Part shown: one piece after another, positions 1 to 8,902 of the stretch
Position numbering within the stretch: the stretch's first letter is position 1
Layout: the number at the start of each line of letters is the position of its first letter
Assembly: GCA_022828225.1 (NCBI GenBank)
Contig: JAJEJG010000020.1
Span: 1 to 64,000, forward strand
Source of the DNA: Nitrospirales bacterium
GTDB lineage: Bacteria > Nitrospirota > Nitrospiria > Nitrospirales > UBA8639
DNA: 64,000 bases
Direction of reading: 5' to 3'
The notes under the pieces: generated by a model
Databases searched by the model: none
Told to the model about the DNA's origin: nothing
What the model saw: only the letters and a program-made list of their open reading frames with translations
Made by a program: the position numbers and the translations under genes

Positions 1-507
1 GTCCCCTACGCTCACGTCCCGTTTCTTGAGCCGGCCCCGCCACGTCTCCAGGGTCTGCAGGGTCATGGGCATCCCCGCGATCGCCCGCGTCATTTCCTCT
101 TTCCCTTCTTCGATCTTCTTCGCCAGCTCGATCTCCCCTTCGCGGCTCAATAACGAGACACTTCCCATCTCTCGCAAATACAAACGAACGGGATCATCCG
201 TTCGACTCAAATCACCGGGAGTGAGATCGATTTCCGGGGCATTCTTTTCCAGCAATTCTTCCTGTTCCTCGGTCTTTTCGGAAATGGAATCCGTCTCAAT
301 CGGCGCTTCGATACGGGATTGAGCCTGTAACGTCCCGTTCTTCATCCGTTTCGGAACAGGGCTCCCGACGGTATCGAGCGACTTCCGGGGTTGAACTTCA
401 GGGGCGTGAATCCTCGCGGATGGAGTACGCGCCTTCTTGCCCCGTTGGCTCTGTGTTTCCACTACCAATTCTGTTTTCCGTAGTTTGGAGGCGATCGTCT
501 TTGCCAT
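1..507 (-). CDS. rpoD: RNA polymerase primary sigma factor RpoD, N-terminal part (cut by window edge)
   Basis: Only the first 169 codons are in the window; the rest lies beyond base 1. Residues 1-100 are a charged, low-complexity N-terminus in which I do not recognise a clear region 1.1. From residue 104 the motif DDPVRLYLREMG begins sigma region 1.2, followed by the SREGEIELAKKIEEG helix typical of primary sigma-70 factors. The ATG at 505-507 lies 9 bp after the dnaG stop, so it is the second gene of a dnaG-rpoD operon, a common bacterial arrangement. It directs core polymerase to housekeeping promoters. A group-2 sigma cannot be excluded without the C-terminus, but linkage to dnaG favours rpoD. 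Confidence 0.9.
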   Translation of the reverse strand, partial: MAKTIASKLRKTELVVETQSQRGKKARTPSARIHAPEVQPRKSLDTVGSPVPKRMKNGTLQAQSRIEAPIETDSISEKTEEQEELLEKNAPEIDLTPGDLSRTDDPVRLYLREMGSVSLLSREGEIELAKKIEEGKEEMTRAIAGMPMTLQTLETWRGRLKKRDVSVGD

Positions 508-516
508 AAAGGCCCC

Positions 517-2352
517 TTATGATGGAGCTAAGGTGGAGGAAGCTAACCCGGCTTTTCTCCCACGTAGCGTTTCGATTTGGGAATTCAGACAATCCACGTC
601 ATCCGCTCGTTGCTCTCGTTCGGCGATTCGAAGCTGAGCAATCAATTCGTCCAGCCGGGTTCTCAGATTTTTTTGTGTCAACGCTCTCAAACAACCCTGA
701 ATATACTCATCCCGGTCCTCAAAATGGGTCACGGACACCGCCAGCTCCGCAACCGCATCGCGACACGTCTCATCCATACCGGTCTCCGCGAAAAATCCCG
801 ATAAATCAATGCCGCCTTCCCTATCGAGATGTCGCATTCCTATTTCCACGAGCCGGCGATAGAGGGGGGACCGGAAATCCTCGGGCCGCAACTCCTTGAA
901 GTGTTCCGGATGTAAGCTCCCCTGCACCATGAACGAGACGATTTCGCGTTCCTCTCGAAATTCCTTCTTGTCAAGGCGTCGTTTGCCTCGCGTTGGCGTT
1001 TCTCCTTGAGATTGAGGACCACCCTGACGACGATCGAGCACGGCAGGATACCGATCGAGAAGCAACTGCGGCTTGACGCCCAGTCGCTCGGCGACGCGCT
1101 GGATCTGTTCATTTTTGGCAATAGGATTTGAGACTTTGGACAGGATGCGGAGTATGTCATCGACTCGCCGGGTTCGCTCTTCGATCGTCGCGTGGGCGGC
1201 CCCTTCCAGACGTTGAGCCACGGCGAACTCCAACAACGTCAGGGCTTGGTCCTGCAACGCGAGAAAATCTTCCGCCCCATGCGCCCGAACGTAGGAATCG
1301 GGATCATGCCCTTGAGGCATGACCACGACCTTGACGGTGATCCCACTCTCCCGAAACACGTCCAGCGCGCGTAGTACTGCGCCGGTCCCCGCGGCATCGC
1401 CGTCGAAGATCAGCACAACAGTGTTGACGAATCGACGCAGTAGGACGGCATGCTCGGATGTGAGCGCGGTTCCCAAGGGCGCGACAACCTGACGAATACC
1501 CGCCTGATGCAGTGCCAACACGTCAAAGTAACCTTCGACGAGCATCAGCGAATCAAGGTGCGGGGTCGTCTCGCGTGCCTTGTGCAACCCATACAACACA
1601 CGACCCTTCTGAAACAGCGCCGTGTCCGGAGAATTCAGGTACTTGGGAGTGCCCTCTTCAAACACCCGGCCGCCGAATGCAATCACCTTGGCGCCCAGGT
1701 CGTGGATCGGAATCATGACCCGGCCGCGAAACCGGTCATAAAATCTCGTGGATTTCGAGGAGCCTTGGGCATCCTTGGCCGCCACCAGACCCGACGCGAC
1801 CAGGTCGGACGGAGTCGCGCCCTGCCTGGTCAAGTAGTTGGTGAGTCCGTCCCACGAAGGCAATGCGTATCCCACGCCGAACTCTTTCAAGGTCGGTAAT
1901 TCAAGACCCCGTTCGGAAAGGTAAGCCAAGGCCGACCGGCCTTTGGACGGATCATGCAAATTCTGCTGAAACCACGTATTGGCCAGGGCATGGAGGCCTT
2001 CCAATCGTTTTCGCTGACCCGTTTGGGATTGCGAAAAGCCTTGCGACGCCGGAAGAGGGATTCCCGCCCGTTCGGCAAGGTCTCTCACCGCCTCCGGGAA
2101 CTCCAACCCTTCCTTCCGCATCAGGAAGGTAAAGACGTCGCCCCCGGTTCCACACCCGAAACAGTAAAACATCTGTCGTGCGGGGGTTACGGTAAAAGAC
2201 GGGGTCTTTTCCTGGTGGAACGGGCAAAGACCTCGAAAATTCTGACCCGTTTTCGACAACGTGACATAGCGGGACACCACGTCCACAATGTCAACGGAGT
2301 CACGGATTTGTTGAAGCGTAGCGGGAGGGATTCCAGCTCGTGCCGTTGTCAA
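517..2352 (-). CDS. dnaG: DNA primase DnaG
   Basis: 611 residues, normal for DnaG, which makes RNA primers at the replication fork. The N-terminal CHC2 zinc-binding domain shows C43, H46, C64 and C67 (CPFH and YCFGC). The catalytic core follows (RFRGRVMIPI near 208) with the TOPRIM glutamate in VEGY (E273) and the metal-binding DGD at 317-319. The C-terminal helicase-binding region is weakly conserved, as usual. The start is TTG at 2350-2352, preceded by GGAGAAG at good spacing; no ATG fits better. It is first in an operon with rpoD and is preceded by a near-consensus sigma-70 promoter at 2436-2464. Confidence 0.96.
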   Translation of the reverse strand: MTTARAGIPPATLQQIRDSVDIVDVVSRYVTLSKTGQNFRGLCPFHQEKTPSFTVTPARQMFYCFGCGTGGDVFTFLMRKEGLEFPEAVRDLAERAGIPLPASQGFSQSQTGQRKRLEGLHALANTWFQQNLHDPSKGRSALAYLSERGLELPTLKEFGVGYALPSWDGLTNYLTRQGATPSDLVASGLVAAKDAQGSSKSTRFYDRFRGRVMIPIHDLGAKVIAFGGRVFEEGTPKYLNSPDTALFQKGRVLYGLHKARETTPHLDSLMLVEGYFDVLALHQAGIRQVVAPLGTALTSEHAVLLRRFVNTVVLIFDGDAAGTGAVLRALDVFRESGITVKVVVMPQGHDPDSYVRAHGAEDFLALQDQALTLLEFAVAQRLEGAAHATIEERTRRVDDILRILSKVSNPIAKNEQIQRVAERLGVKPQLLLDRYPAVLDRRQGGPQSQGETPTRGKRRLDKKEFREEREIVSFMVQGSLHPEHFKELRPEDFRSPLYRRLVEIGMRHLDREGGIDLSGFFAETGMDETCRDAVAELAVSVTHFEDRDEYIQGCLRALTQKNLRTRLDELIAQLRIAEREQRADDVDCLNSQIETLRGRKAGLASSTLAPS

Positions 2353-2435
2353 GGCTCTTCTCCGAAGCCTCTGTCGATACCCTCTTTCTGGAAGAGCTAG
2401 GCGGTCAAAACTTGTTTGAAAACAATGCCTTCCGT

Positions 2436-2464
2436 ACTATACCAAGGATAGACCGACAAGTCAA
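2436..2464 (-). promoter_or_regulatory. Sigma-70 promoter for dnaG-rpoD
   Basis: Reading the minus strand, TTGACT (2459-2464) and TATAGT (2436-2441) are separated by exactly 17 bp, about 80 bp upstream of the dnaG start. Both hexamers differ from consensus at one position. This lets dnaG-rpoD be transcribed independently of the upstream his operon. Two small hairpins (CCGGT-loop-ACCGG overlapping the hisIE stop, and CCTGCG-TGTC-CGCAGG) sit just upstream but have no U-tract. Confidence 0.8.
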
Positions 2465-2490
2465 CCTGCGGACACGCAGGGCGCCGGTTC

Positions 2491-3189
2491 TTACCGGGAT
2501 TGCTCCGGCTCCCTGACACCCGATTTGCCGAAGCGTTTACCGAGTTCCTGCTGAATCGCCGTCATGGGAATATCACAATGTCCCAATGCCACGATGGTGT
2601 GAAAGAGCAGATCCGCCACCTCGTATATGATTTCTTCCCGGTGTTCCGTTTTGACGGCCAGCACGACTTCCCCGGCCTCCTCCACGACTTTTTTCAGGAT
2701 GCGGTCCGGCCCGTCTTTCATCAATGAGGACACATACGAATGTTCTTGTGGATGAGCCTTCCGTTGCCGGACCATTTCATACAGTCGATCGAGAATGCTT
2801 CCGTTCGCCTCTTCAGCGCCCTGCGTCGCCGTCACGCCCTGAGGCGTCACTTCCGCAAAAAAACACGTGCGGGCTTCCGTATGACACGCGGGCCCCGTGG
2901 GTTCGGCTTTGACCAGTAGCACGTCCCCGTCACAATCAAGAAAGACCCGTTTGCAGTGAAGAAAATTGCCGGAGGTCTCCCCTTTTTTCCAAAGCTGTTG
3001 TCTCGAACGGCTCCAGAAGTGCACATACCCGGTTTGCAACGTCCGGTCGAGTGCCGCTTGGTTCATATACGCCACCATGAGGACTGCGCCGTCACGCCAA
3101 TCCTGGACAACGGCAGGCATTAGCCCGCGCTCATCGAACTGCACCTTGAGGTCGTTAGGAGCCGCGCTCCCGTCAGATTCCACAGCCAT
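2491..3189 (-). CDS. hisIE: Bifunctional phosphoribosyl-AMP cyclohydrolase / phosphoribosyl-ATP pyrophosphatase
   Basis: 232 residues that fuse the two activities acting second and third in histidine synthesis. Residues about 15-120 are the HisI cyclohydrolase domain, with the aspartates of DCDGD and the cysteines of [10 protein letters not shown] as metal ligands. Residues about 128-225 are the HisE pyrophosphohydrolase, with the VVEEAGEV helix and the YEVADLLFH motif. The start overlaps the end of hisF by 17 bp, indicating translational coupling. It is the last gene of the his operon; a new promoter follows for dnaG. Confidence 0.95.
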   Translation of the reverse strand: MAVESDGSAAPNDLKVQFDERGLMPAVVQDWRDGAVLMVAYMNQAALDRTLQTGYVHFWSRSRQQLWKKGETSGNFLHCKRVFLDCDGDVLLVKAEPTGPACHTEARTCFFAEVTPQGVTATQGAEEANGSILDRLYEMVRQRKAHPQEHSYVSSLMKDGPDRILKKVVEEAGEVVLAVKTEHREEIIYEVADLLFHTIVALGHCDIPMTAIQQELGKRFGKSGVREPEQSR

Positions 3190-3958
3190 TCACGATACGC
3201 ACGGGAAGCCCGTGTTCCTTGAGGTAGGTTTTTGCATCACCGATGCTGTAGGTTTGATAATGAAAAATCGAGGCCGCAAGTACGGCATCGGCCTTTCCCT
3301 CTCCCAGGGCCTCATACAGGTGAGCGACCGTTCCGGCTCCACCGGACGCGATGACCGGAATGGACACGGCTTCGGACACGGCCCTGGTCAACGGCAGGTC
3401 ATAGCCGTCTTTGGTGCCGTCCTGGTCCATCGAGGTCAACAGGATTTCCCCGGCCCCTTTTTCTTCCATGTGCCGGGCCCATGCCACGGCATCCAACCCC
3501 GTGGGGTTGCGTCCCCCATGGGTGAAAATCTCCCATCGCGCGGAGCCCGCTTCCTTGACCTGTTTCGCGTCGATCGCCACGACAATGCATTGGGAACCGA
3601 ATCGTCGGGCGCCGGCCGTCACGAACTCCGGATCCTTCACGGCGGCCGTATTGATACTGACTTTGTCCGCCCCCGCGTTCAGCAATTGCCGGATATTGTC
3701 GAGGGTACGAATCCCGCCACCCACCGTGAGCGGCATGAACACCTGCTCGGCCGTCCGGGACACGATGCCCAGCAGGGTGTCCCGATTTTCGTGAGAAGCG
3801 GTGATGTCCAAAAAACACAGTTCGTCGGCGCCGGCTTGATCGTAGATCTTCGCGACCTCGACCGGGTCGCCGGCGTCACGAAGATTCACGAAACTGACGC
3901 CCTTGACCACCCGGCCATCCTTCACGTCCAAACAGGGAATGATGCGTTTGGTCAACAT
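3173..3958 (-). CDS. hisF: Imidazole glycerol phosphate synthase cyclase subunit HisF
   Basis: 261 residues, a (beta/alpha)8 barrel that uses ammonia from HisH to form imidazole glycerol phosphate and AICAR. The catalytic aspartates are at the canonical positions D11 (in CLDVKDGR) and D130 (in VVAIDAKQ). The phosphate-binding TVGGGIR and VIASGGAGT loops are present. I chose the ATG at 3956-3958 (protein starting [12 protein letters not shown]) because it has a GAGG ribosome-binding site and matches family starts; a GTG five codons upstream (3973) overlaps hisA and is less likely. It lies between hisA and hisIE. Confidence 0.96.
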   Translation of the reverse strand: MLTKRIIPCLDVKDGRVVKGVSFVNLRDAGDPVEVAKIYDQAGADELCFLDITASHENRDTLLGIVSRTAEQVFMPLTVGGGIRTLDNIRQLLNAGADKVSINTAAVKDPEFVTAGARRFGSQCIVVAIDAKQVKEAGSARWEIFTHGGRNPTGLDAVAWARHMEEKGAGEILLTSMDQDGTKDGYDLPLTRAVSEAVSIPVIASGGAGTVAHLYEALGEGKADAVLAASIFHYQTYSIGDAKTYLKEHGLPVRIVNGCGI

Positions 3959-3965
3959 CCCCGCC

Positions 3966-4688
3966 TCACGCACGAGCCTCGGCCAACGCCGCGGTGAGGT
4001 CCAGCGTCCCCTCGTATAAGGCCTTGCCGACGATGACGCCGATAATCTTTTGTCCTAACCGCTTAATCGCACGAATATCCTCCACGCGCGTGACTCCACC
4101 CGAGGCGATCAGAGGAACCGGAGATGCCTGCATCGCGTCCTGCAGAGCCGACACGTTCGGCCCCTCCAACATCCCGTCACGACTGATTTCCGTAAAGATG
4201 ACTCCGGCGAGCGGATAGGCCTTCAAGGAAGCCAACACGTGCTCCGCCGTTGACTCGGAAAGATTCGTCCAGCCGTGCACCGCGACTTTTCCCTGCTTCA
4301 CGTCGACGCCGACGAAAATTTTCTCGGGGAAGCGTGCACAGGCGTCGTCGAGAAACGCCGGGTTTTCCAATGCGGCCGTTCCCAGCACCACCTTATCGAT
4401 GCCATAAGAAAAATATTCTTCCATGACCTCCAACGATCGTATCCCTCCACCCACTTGAATCGGGATGGAGACGGCGCCGGCAATCGCACGCACCTGCGCC
4501 ATGTTGTGAGGTTTCCCATTGACCGCACCATTGAGATCGACGACGTGTAATCGTTCGGCGCCCAAAGCTTCCCATTGCCGGGCCATTGCCGCGGGATCGT
4601 CCGAATAGGTCGTTTCCTGCGCCATGTCACCTTGACGGAGTCGTACGCACCGCCCGTCTTTCAAATCAATTGCAGGGATCACAATCAT
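3966..4688 (-). CDS. hisA: Phosphoribosylformimino-5-aminoimidazole carboxamide ribotide isomerase HisA
   Basis: 240 residues, usual for HisA, which carries out the Amadori-type ring opening of ProFAR to PRFAR. The half-barrel signatures D8 (PAIDLKDG) and D129 (GVDVKQG) mark the catalytic pair, and the two phosphate-binding glycine loops (VGGGIRS, ASGGV) are clear. No PriA-type tryptophan features were noted, so a pure HisA is favoured. It ends 7 bp before hisF and starts about 100 bp after the lipoprotein gene that interrupts the operon. Confidence 0.95.
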   Translation of the reverse strand: MIVIPAIDLKDGRCVRLRQGDMAQETTYSDDPAAMARQWEALGAERLHVVDLNGAVNGKPHNMAQVRAIAGAVSIPIQVGGGIRSLEVMEEYFSYGIDKVVLGTAALENPAFLDDACARFPEKIFVGVDVKQGKVAVHGWTNLSESTAEHVLASLKAYPLAGVIFTEISRDGMLEGPNVSALQDAMQASPVPLIASGGVTRVEDIRAIKRLGQKIIGVIVGKALYEGTLDLTAALAEARA

Positions 4689-4790
4689 ATATTGAACGCC
4701 CTTCCGGGCTCGCGGCCCGAGACATTGCTTTGTTGGGTTTGTGCCTTGAAGAAGGCAATCCTCTCAGGTGAGGAGGGACGGAAACGTGCT

Positions 4791-5558
4791 CTAATCCGTA
4801 CCCAAGGGTAAGCTTTTCAACACGCGACCGACCCCTGTGCGCGCCAACTCTTCGGCCGTCACAAACGTTCCCCCTCGTTCGAGGAATCCCTTGAAATCAT
4901 GAGTCAGCGGCTTTTGCTCTTCGAAATAATCGCCCACCCACAAGACTTTACCGTCCTTGGTCCCGACCAACCGGATTTCGAATCCGACGGCCGCGGGATG
5001 CGCCGCGAACTTGGTGCCTTCCCGTTCACGGTACACGCGGACAACGCCCTCAAGGACCGCATCCACACCCAGCCGTTCTCCCAAGAGACGCACCGATTCC
5101 CGACTATTCCGGGCTTGGGCGGATCCCTCCGGGCTGTCAAGGATCTGTCCGACGCTTTCGGGCGGGATGACCTGAATCCGGGGTTTGAGACGTAACTGGG
5201 AATACACCATATGCCGGATCATGTCGGGAACGGAGTCCGGCACGGAAACCTGCACCGGGCGAGACCGGCCGGGAATCGATGAACCGCTGACGCTCCCCAA
5301 CGCCTGATGGATTTGGGGGTTAGCCAAGTCCGCCGGAGGGGATGTTCTGAAAGCAAGAGAGATTCCCTTCTTCGCTTTGACTACGTGGAACGGCGCGATC
5401 GCAATTTTCGTGATAGCCTGGGACGCCAGATGGGGATGCGATTTCACGGTGACCGGGTCCGCGGCACATGCCCCACACCCCCAAAGCAGAAGGCATGTCG
5501 CCGACAGCCAACGTGCCTGTCGCCGGTGCGCGGTGGTGATGAAAGCGTTCAATTCCAT
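4791..5558 (-). CDS. Putative lipoprotein embedded in the his operon
   Basis: 255 residues of unknown function. The N-terminus has a basic stretch (HRRQARW), a hydrophobic core and a possible lipobox around LLLWGC, so export and perhaps lipid attachment are likely. The rest resembles small outer-membrane lipoproteins of the kind that compute a capacity from tandem signals (segments KIAIAPFHV, LGVDAVLEGVVRVYRER and KVLWVGDYFEE), a pattern seen in GNA1162/LpoB-like families, but I cannot name a family with certainty. It overlaps the hisH stop by 10 bp and is followed by hisA, so it is co-transcribed with histidine genes although no role in the pathway is apparent. Confidence 0.75.
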   Translation of the reverse strand: MELNAFITTAHRRQARWLSATCLLLWGCGACAADPVTVKSHPHLASQAITKIAIAPFHVVKAKKGISLAFRTSPPADLANPQIHQALGSVSGSSIPGRSRPVQVSVPDSVPDMIRHMVYSQLRLKPRIQVIPPESVGQILDSPEGSAQARNSRESVRLLGERLGVDAVLEGVVRVYREREGTKFAAHPAAVGFEIRLVGTKDGKVLWVGDYFEEQKPLTHDFKGFLERGGTFVTAEELARTGVGRVLKSLPLGTD

Positions 5559-6169
5559 GCCCCGAAATTCTTGAGCAATTGAAGGCCGACCTGCTGACTT
5601 TTTTCCGGATGAAATTGACAGGCAAAGACCTTTCCCCTGGTCACGCTCGACACGAAAGGAACGCCGTACCGTGTTTCCGTACAGACCACGTCAGCCTCAT
5701 CCGGCTCCACGTAATAGGAATGGACAAAATAGACGTGGGCCTCCGGACTGATGCCCTCGAATAACGGCATGGGCCGCTTCACCTGGATCGTGTTCCATCC
5801 CATATGCGGAATCTTCAACGACGACGACTGAGCCGGTCCGGAAGGAAACCGTTTGACTTTACCTTTGAAAATATTCAACCCCTTATGCACGCCAAATTCT
5901 TCGCTTTCCGAAAAAAGGACCTGGAACCCCACGCAAATACCCAAGAACGGCTTGTCCTGAGCAATCGCCCGGCGTAGCGGCTCGACCAGACCGAACCGTT
6001 GGAGGTTATTCACGCAATCGCCGAAGGCCCCCACTCCGGGAAGCACGACATGGGTTGCCCGATCAATGACCGCAGGATCGCTCGTGACGACCGCGCGGTG
6101 TCCCACGGTTTCAAATCCCTTTTGGACGCTTCGCAAATTCCCTCTCTCATAATCGATGATGGCGATCAT
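5549..6169 (-). CDS. hisH: Imidazole glycerol phosphate synthase glutaminase subunit HisH
   Basis: 206 residues, a class I glutamine amidotransferase that supplies ammonia to HisF. The nucleophile is C79 in LGICVG, and the other triad members are H187 and E189 in FHPEKS near the C-terminus. The oxyanion motif PGVGAFG is at 44-50. The length and triad are complete, so it should be active. It lies 45 bp after hisB and overlaps the following lipoprotein gene. Confidence 0.96.
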   Translation of the reverse strand: MIAIIDYERGNLRSVQKGFETVGHRAVVTSDPAVIDRATHVVLPGVGAFGDCVNNLQRFGLVEPLRRAIAQDKPFLGICVGFQVLFSESEEFGVHKGLNIFKGKVKRFPSGPAQSSSLKIPHMGWNTIQVKRPMPLFEGISPEAHVYFVHSYYVEPDEADVVCTETRYGVPFVSSVTRGKVFACQFHPEKSQQVGLQLLKNFGAWN

Positions 6170-6214
6170 GCTTGCTTCATCACTCCTCGCTCCGAAAGCA
6201 CCCCTTCCGAATGG

Positions 6215-6820
6215 CTAGGCGAGCACCCCTTTTGTGGACGGGACTCCAACCACCCTGTCGTCCCGGCGTGTCGCCTGATCCATGGCTTTTGCAAAGGCCT
6301 TGAATACGGCTTCAATCATATGGTGAGGATTCCGGCCGTACCGGACGTTGACGTGCAGATTCAACCCGCCTTGAGTCGTCAGGGCCTGAAAAAAATCTTC
6401 GAACAAGCCGAGATCGAACCCTTTCACTTCCCGATGAGACAGCGTCACGTTATAGACCAGAAACGGCCGCCCGCTCAGATCGACCACGACTTCCGCCAGG
6501 GTTTCATCCAACGGGACGGTCGCCCACCCGAACCGGCGGATCCCGGATTTGTCTCCGAGGGCTTCCGTGATGGCGCTTCCCAACACCATGCCGATATCCT
6601 CAACCGTATGGTGATCGTCGATATGCGTATCGCCCTTGGCTTCAAGCACGAGATCGAACAACCCGTGTCGCGCGAAGGCATCCAACATGTGGTCCACGAA
6701 CGGCACGGGCGTGGCAATCCGGCGTTCACCCGTCCCATCCAATCCCAATTCCACATGAATGGCGGTTTCGGAGGTGGACCGGTCTACCGCCGCCCATCGC
6801 GATTTCCTTGTAATATTCAT
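6215..6820 (-). CDS. hisB: Imidazoleglycerol-phosphate dehydratase HisB
   Basis: 201 residues, the monofunctional form without the N-terminal histidinol phosphatase domain found in enterobacteria. Manganese-binding HHTVED lies at 70-75 and the second copy is [14 protein letters not shown] near the C-terminus. It dehydrates IGP to imidazole acetol phosphate. The start overlaps the hisD stop by 4 bp (ATGA). Because this HisB lacks phosphatase, a separate histidinol phosphatase is needed; the gene at 49816-50601 is a candidate. Confidence 0.96.
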   Translation of the reverse strand: MNITRKSRWAAVDRSTSETAIHVELGLDGTGERRIATPVPFVDHMLDAFARHGLFDLVLEAKGDTHIDDHHTVEDIGMVLGSAITEALGDKSGIRRFGWATVPLDETLAEVVVDLSGRPFLVYNVTLSHREVKGFDLGLFEDFFQALTTQGGLNLHVNVRYGRNPHHMIEAVFKAFAKAMDQATRRDDRVVGVPSTKGVLA

Positions 6821-8100
6821 GTTCCCCGGCTTTCTATGGAACGGGCATGGGCCTGCAGCCCCTCCATGGCAGCCAACCGCGTGACGTAGGGAGTGACGAC
6901 TTTCAACTGCGCTTTGTTATACGCCACCACGTTTGTTCGTTTCACGTAATCATCCAGGGACAAAGCCGAAAAAAACCGCGCGGACCCCCCGGTCGGCAGC
7001 ACGTGATTCGGACCGGCCACGTAATCCGCCACGGCCGGGGGAGTATACCTCCCCATAAATACCGCACCGGCATGCCGAATTTTCTTGACGTAGTCGAAGG
7101 GCCTGGGCAAGAGGACCTCCAAATGTTCAGGGGCCACGGCATTGGCCACCTCGAAGGCTTCGTCCAGATTCGACACGACGAAAATTTTACCATATTGGCT
7201 GACGGAATGTGTCGCAATATGTCGACGCGTCAGTTTCTTCAATTGAAGGCGAATCTCCCGCGCAACCTTCCCGGCAAACGCCGTTGAGGGCGTCACAAGG
7301 TAGACGCGGGCTTCTTCATCGTGTTCGGCTTCACAGAGCAGGTCGGCGGCGCAGTGGGCGGGATCCGCGGGTTCATCCGCAATCACCAGCAGTTCGCTCG
7401 GTCCGGCGATCATGTCGATGTCGACGGTCCCGTACACCGCTCGTTTGGCCGCGGCCACGTACATGTTACCCGGCCCCACGATTTTATCCGCCCGGGGAAT
7501 CCGCTTGGTGCCGTAGGCCAACGCTCCGATCGCCTGCACGCCGCCGATCCGGTACACTTCATCGACGCCGGCGAGGTCCGCCGCGACCAGGAGATAGGGA
7601 TCAATCGCCCCCGACGCGGTGGGACTGCACATGATGACCCGTGGCACCCCGGCCACTTTCGCGGGAATCGCGTTCATCAGGACCGTGGAGGGGTACAAGG
7701 CTTTGCCCCCGGGCACGTACAACCCCACGACGTCCAGCGGCGTGATGAGCTGCCCCAGCTTCACGCCTTTCTCTTCACTCACCCACGTCGATTTGCGTTG
7801 TTTGCGATGAAACGCGCGAATACGCCTGGCGGCGAATTGCAGGGCTTGCAGATCGGTTCGTTGCACGGCAGCATACGCCTGCCGAATTTCTTGCGAGGAC
7901 ACCCGAAACCGTTCTGGTGACAAGGCAAGCCCGTCGAATTTCTTGACGTAGCGCGCGACCGCGGCATCACCGTGTCGTTCGACGTTCTTCAGAATCCGTT
8001 TCACGCGGGTTTCGATCTCGGCGTGCTGCCGCGCACCTCGATTGCAGACTTCAGCCAGTGCCCGGGGATAGACTTTGGATTTTGAAGAAACAACCTTCAT
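6817..8100 (-). CDS. hisD: Histidinol dehydrogenase HisD
   Basis: 427 residues, typical for this NAD-dependent zinc enzyme that oxidises histidinol to histidine in two steps. Recognisable family blocks are the VVGLYVPGG segment, [11 protein letters not shown], the EAEHDEEA zinc/catalytic stretch and [10 protein letters not shown] chose ATG 8098-8100, which has GAGGG four bases upstream; a GTG codon just before it (8103) is the alternative. The gap to hisG is only a few bases and it overlaps hisB. Confidence 0.96.
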   Translation of the reverse strand: MKVVSSKSKVYPRALAEVCNRGARQHAEIETRVKRILKNVERHGDAAVARYVKKFDGLALSPERFRVSSQEIRQAYAAVQRTDLQALQFAARRIRAFHRKQRKSTWVSEEKGVKLGQLITPLDVVGLYVPGGKALYPSTVLMNAIPAKVAGVPRVIMCSPTASGAIDPYLLVAADLAGVDEVYRIGGVQAIGALAYGTKRIPRADKIVGPGNMYVAAAKRAVYGTVDIDMIAGPSELLVIADEPADPAHCAADLLCEAEHDEEARVYLVTPSTAFAGKVAREIRLQLKKLTRRHIATHSVSQYGKIFVVSNLDEAFEVANAVAPEHLEVLLPRPFDYVKKIRHAGAVFMGRYTPPAVADYVAGPNHVLPTGGSARFFSALSLDDYVKRTNVVAYNKAQLKVVTPYVTRLAAMEGLQAHARSIESRGT

Positions 8101-8107
8101 CACGCCC

Positions 8108-8758
8108 TCAGGCGCAGGCCGTCTTGGGACGACTCTTGCGCAGCCTGTTAATCATGGTGGTAATCGCCTGATGCTTCATTTTCAAACTGGCCCGGTTCAC
8201 GATCAAACGTGCCGTGGATTCCGCAATCGTTTCCATTTCCTTGAGGTTGTTGGCTTTCAGCGTCTCTCCGCTCGATACCAGGTCCACGATACGATCCGCC
8301 AAACCCACGACCGGCGCCAATTCGATCGACCCGTACAACTTGATAATCTCGACCGGAACGCCCTGCCGGTTAAAATGCCATTCCGTGATGTTGGGATACT
8401 TCGTGGCGATCCGGAGCTTCGACGATAAGCGCGTGCGCTCATCCAGTCCCGCCAAGGCCGCGACGGAGATCCGGCACCATCCGATCCGCAGATCCAGGGG
8501 TTCATACACGTCCAGTTGTTGCTCTAACAATAAATCTTTCCCCGCCACGCCCACGTCGGCGGCGCCATACTCCACGTACGTGGGTACGTCCGTGGGGCGG
8601 ACAACCAAAAAAGACAGCCCGGACTGCGGCACTTCGAAAACCAGTTTGCGATCGTCGGCGGACAATTCCGGGCTCAGATAGCCCGCTTTCTGAAACAAGG
8701 CCAGCGTCTGATCCAGGAGTTTTCCCTTCGATAGTGCGACGGTCACCATCTCACTCAT
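8108..8758 (-). CDS. hisG: ATP phosphoribosyltransferase catalytic subunit, short form (HisG_S)
   Basis: 216 residues. It catalyses the first, feedback-regulated step of histidine synthesis. The length and lack of the C-terminal ACT-like regulatory domain identify the short form, which in known systems needs the HisZ regulatory subunit; no hisZ is in this window. The family signature around LKIATKYPNITEWHF-like residues and the DRIVDLVSSGETLKANNL phosphoribosyl-pyrophosphate loop are present. Its ribosome-binding site AGAGG is contributed by the end of a 142-bp repeat that lies directly upstream (8761-8902). Confidence 0.94.
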   Translation of the reverse strand: MSEMVTVALSKGKLLDQTLALFQKAGYLSPELSADDRKLVFEVPQSGLSFLVVRPTDVPTYVEYGAADVGVAGKDLLLEQQLDVYEPLDLRIGWCRISVAALAGLDERTRLSSKLRIATKYPNITEWHFNRQGVPVEIIKLYGSIELAPVVGLADRIVDLVSSGETLKANNLKEMETIAESTARLIVNRASLKMKHQAITTMINRLRKSRPKTACA

Positions 8759-8760
8759 AA

Positions 8761-8902
8761 GGAACCTCTGATTTAATGCACTATCGGGCGCATGGCTGCG
8801 TTGTGTCCTCGCGCAACCCTCACCTATCTCTCTGATAAGCCTCGGGGTTCGCTCCGGGACGCCTTGCCTTGCATCCCGCTATCACAATAAATCAGAGGTT
8901 CC
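8761..8902. repeat. 142-bp inverted-repeat-ended element, copy 1
   Basis: The element begins GGAACCTCTGATTTA and ends with its exact reverse complement, giving 15-bp perfect terminal inverted repeats. A second copy of identical length is at 13914-14055; I count about nine mismatches between them. Here it lies between murA and hisG: the murA stop codon (8882-8884) and last residues are inside it, and its other end supplies the hisG ribosome-binding site. It has no coding capacity, so it resembles a MITE or large REP-type element. No obvious target duplication was seen. Confidence 0.85.

Noticed and set aside
2966-3997. 343-codon open frame antisense to hisIE and hisF
   Set aside because: It crosses two certain genes on the other strand and has no protein-like motifs.
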